A DNA stretch of 5,442 nucleotides, taken from assembly GCA_011065225.1 (NCBI GenBank), contig JAAKFC010000112.1, positions 1 to 5,442 on the forward strand, read 5' to 3'. The notes beneath the pieces are model-generated. The model was not told the origin of the DNA. It worked only from the letters and a program-made list of their open reading frames with translations, and made no database searches. Shown piece after piece: positions 4,198 to 5,442 of the stretch (positions are counted from its first letter, which is position 1; each line of letters opens with the position of its first letter). The DNA comes from Chlamydiota bacterium (lineage in GTDB: Bacteria > Chlamydiota > Chlamydiia > Chlamydiales > Rhabdochlamydiaceae). The position numbers and the translations under genes are program-made.

Positions 4198-5235
4198 ATG
4201 ACAAAACCTCTTCTTTTGATCACTGGAATAGCGGGTCGTATTGGTAGTGCAGCAGCAGCACTGTTTTCTGAGCATTTTCAAATTGTAGGTCTTGATATTG
4301 CAGAACCTGAGATGTTAAACGAAAAAATCGATTACATCTTTACAGATATTAGTTCACTAGAGAACGTGCGTGATTCCTTAAACAAGGTTAAGGAGAAATA
4401 TGGCGATCAAATTGCCGCATTCATTCATTTAGCAGCCTATTACGATTTTACTGGGGGCGCTTGGGATAAATACCAGAAGATCACAATTAACGGGACAGAC
4501 AACCTCCTGACTGTCCTACAAGATTTTCAGCTTGATCAGTTCATCTTTTCCAGTACCATGCTCGTCTATGCACCCTGCAAAATGGGTGAAAAAATTTCGG
4601 AAGGCTCACCCCTAGACCCGAAATGGGAATACCCACTCTCTAAAGTCAAAACAGAAGAGCTGATCCATGAAAAGAGGGGAAAAGCCTCCAGCGTCATTTT
4701 GCGCATTGCAGGTGTCTATGATGATGATTGTAATTCTATTCCCATTTCACAGCATATCTTACGAATATATAGGAAGGAGTTCGAAAGTCATCTTTTCCCG
4801 GGAAACGTGCATCATGGAGCCAGTTTTTTGCATATGGAGGATTTGATTCGCGCCCTTCTACTCATTGTAGAAAAGCGAAAGGAACTAGATCCGGAAGAAG
4901 TCTTTGTTTTAGGAGAGTCTGAGGTGATGTCCTTTCAAGATTTGCAAAATGAACTAGGTCGTTTAATCCATGGAAAACCTTGGTGGACAATCCGAATCCC
5001 TAAATGGTTTGCTAAAATGGGTGCATGGCTGAAGAAATGGTTGCAAAATGCGAAAAAATCTTTTATTCAGCCATGGATGATCGACATTGCAGATGACCAC
5101 TACGATTTGGATATTCAAAAAGCGAAAGAATTGCTTGGCTTTGAGCCAGTACACAATTTAAAAAATTGTTTACCGGAAATAATCGGTAAGTTTAAAAAAA
5201 ATCCTCAAAAATGGATAGAACACCATGAAATCTGA
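4198..5235 (+). CDS. NAD-dependent epimerase/dehydratase (extended SDR family), substrate unknown
   Basis: This 345-residue protein has a complete extended short-chain dehydrogenase layout. The Rossmann glycine motif TGIAGRIG (9-16) is followed by Asp33 at the end of the second strand, which favours NAD over NADP. Asp50 would contact the adenine, and HLAA (77-80) follows strand four. The catalytic set is FSST (117-120) with Tyr145 and Lys149 in a YPLSK motif. The C-terminal YDLDIQKAKELLGFEP (302-317) matches the usual substrate-domain end of sugar-nucleotide epimerases and related enzymes. A Trp- and Lys-rich stretch (about 262-283, with WW at 262-263) might associate with a membrane surface. 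Family members act on nucleotide sugars, sterols or other hydroxyl substrates, and the sequence does not decide which. The ATG at 4198 was preferred because the glycine motif then begins at the usual distance. A TTG at 4132 would add 22 atypical residues. The gene diverges from comEC, with tRNA-Ala 95 bases downstream. Confidence 0.88.
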   Translation: MTKPLLLITGIAGRIGSAAAALFSEHFQIVGLDIAEPEMLNEKIDYIFTDISSLENVRDSLNKVKEKYGDQIAAFIHLAAYYDFTGGAWDKYQKITINGTDNLLTVLQDFQLDQFIFSSTMLVYAPCKMGEKISEGSPLDPKWEYPLSKVKTEELIHEKRGKASSVILRIAGVYDDDCNSIPISQHILRIYRKEFESHLFPGNVHHGASFLHMEDLIRALLLIVEKRKELDPEEVFVLGESEVMSFQDLQNELGRLIHGKPWWTIRIPKWFAKMGAWLKKWLQNAKKSFIQPWMIDIADDHYDLDIQKAKELLGFEPVHNLKNCLPEIIGKFKKNPQKWIEHHEI

Positions 5236-5245
5236 TCCCAAGCGA

Positions 5246-5274
5246 TTGCAGAAAACGGCAAAATTTAGTATCTT
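5246..5274 (+). promoter_or_regulatory. Possible promoter of the tRNA-Ala gene
   Basis: TTGCAG (5246-5251) and TATCTT (5269-5274) are 17 bases apart, which would start the transcript about 50 bases before the tRNA. An alternative -10 box, TATGCT (5314-5319), lies closer, but its best -35 (TTGGAA, 5293-5298) is only 15 bases away. Between them a 7-bp inverted repeat (TTCCTTC / GAAGGAA, 5281-5287 with 5296-5302) has no U-tract, so no terminator for the epimerase gene is evident and cotranscription of the tRNA is possible. Confidence 0.25.
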
Positions 5275-5330
5275 ATCTTTTTCCTTCTTTTCTTGGAAGG
5301 AATGGTGCAGCGATATGCTGTATGGCCTAT

Positions 5331-5403
5331 GGGGGCTTAGCTTAGTTGGTAGAGCGTCTGATTTGCATTCAGAAGGTCAGGAGTTCGACTCTCCTAGCCT
5401 CCA
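5331..5403 (+). tRNA. tRNA-Ala (anticodon TGC)
   Basis: A full cloverleaf of 73 bases is present. The acceptor stem is GGGGGCT / AGCCTCC, the D stem is GCTT / GAGC, and the anticodon stem is TCTGA / TCAGA with loop TTTGCAT. The T arm is AGGAG-TTCGACT-CTCCT. The anticodon TGC is at 5364-5366. The acceptor stem contains the G3:U70 wobble pair (bases 5333 and 5400), the hallmark recognised by alanyl-tRNA synthetase, and discriminator A73 is at 5403. CCA is not encoded (TGAC follows). Confidence 0.97.
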
Positions 5404-5410
5404 TGACTAA

Positions 5411-5442
5411 CCTATAGCAAGCGTATTTACGCTTGCTATAGG
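5411..5442. repeat. Perfect inverted repeat after tRNA-Ala, at the window edge
   Basis: CCTATAGCAAGCGTA (5411-5425) is exactly complementary to 5428-5442, leaving TT between the arms. As RNA this would be a 14-bp or so stem with a small loop. It begins seven bases after the tRNA. It may be the stem of a rho-independent terminator for tRNA-Ala, but any U-tract would lie beyond the window, so its role and outer limits cannot be settled. Confidence 0.65.

Noticed and set aside
4079..4204. N-terminal extension of ComEC from a TTG at 4204
   Set aside because: The extra 42 residues are not typical of the family and would overlap the start of the divergent epimerase gene. The ATG at 4078 gives a normal ComEC N-terminus.
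5225..5410. 61-codon plus-strand ORF after the epimerase gene
   Set aside because: Its second half is simply the translation of the tRNA-Ala gene, and the first half has no recognisable feature.
1..5442. CRISPR array, toxin-antitoxin pair, phage genes or defence cluster
   Set aside because: No regularly spaced repeats and no genes of these types are visible on either strand.

Overview
The window looks like chromosomal DNA from a chlamydia-related bacterium (Chlamydiota, most likely an amoeba-associated 'environmental' lineage of the Parachlamydia/Simkania/Waddlia type). This is an inference from gene content: two tandem cysteine-containing outer-membrane beta-barrel proteins resembling the expanded MOMP-like/Lpg1974-type porin families of those organisms, a short ComEC that has only the membrane channel domain, two tRNA genes without an encoded CCA, and the tail of an IS1-family transposase. 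No single gene fixes the genus.

Layout, left to right. Positions 1-212 (+) encode the C-terminal 69 residues of an IS1-family DDE transposase cut by the window edge. Convergent to it lies a two-gene operon on the minus strand (2423 down to 287) of paralogous outer-membrane porin-like proteins. The downstream gene probably starts at a TTG inside the last codons of the upstream gene. The operon has a good sigma70-type promoter (TTGCTT-17-TATGAT) whose -35 box sits only 2 bases beyond the 3' end of a tRNA-His(GTG) gene on the same strand. Upstream of tRNA-His, a run of three hairpins ends in a U-tract and terminates the minus-strand comEC gene (4078-2687). A 119-bp divergent intergenic region with a perfect 16-bp palindrome separates comEC from a plus-strand NAD-dependent epimerase/short-chain dehydrogenase (4198-5235). 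A tRNA-Ala(TGC) follows, and the window ends in a perfect inverted repeat with 15-base arms.

Functionally the genes are mostly independent. The two barrels act in the outer membrane, where their cysteines suggest disulfide cross-linking of the kind known for chlamydial envelopes. ComEC is an inner-membrane DNA-uptake channel candidate. The epimerase is a soluble or membrane-associated Rossmann enzyme of unknown substrate. The IS1 remnant shows that the left border is a mobile-element junction. I see no CRISPR array, no phage module, no toxin-antitoxin pair, and no convincing undescribed system. The most interesting points are the organisation of the porin pair and the hairpin and palindrome structures between genes.
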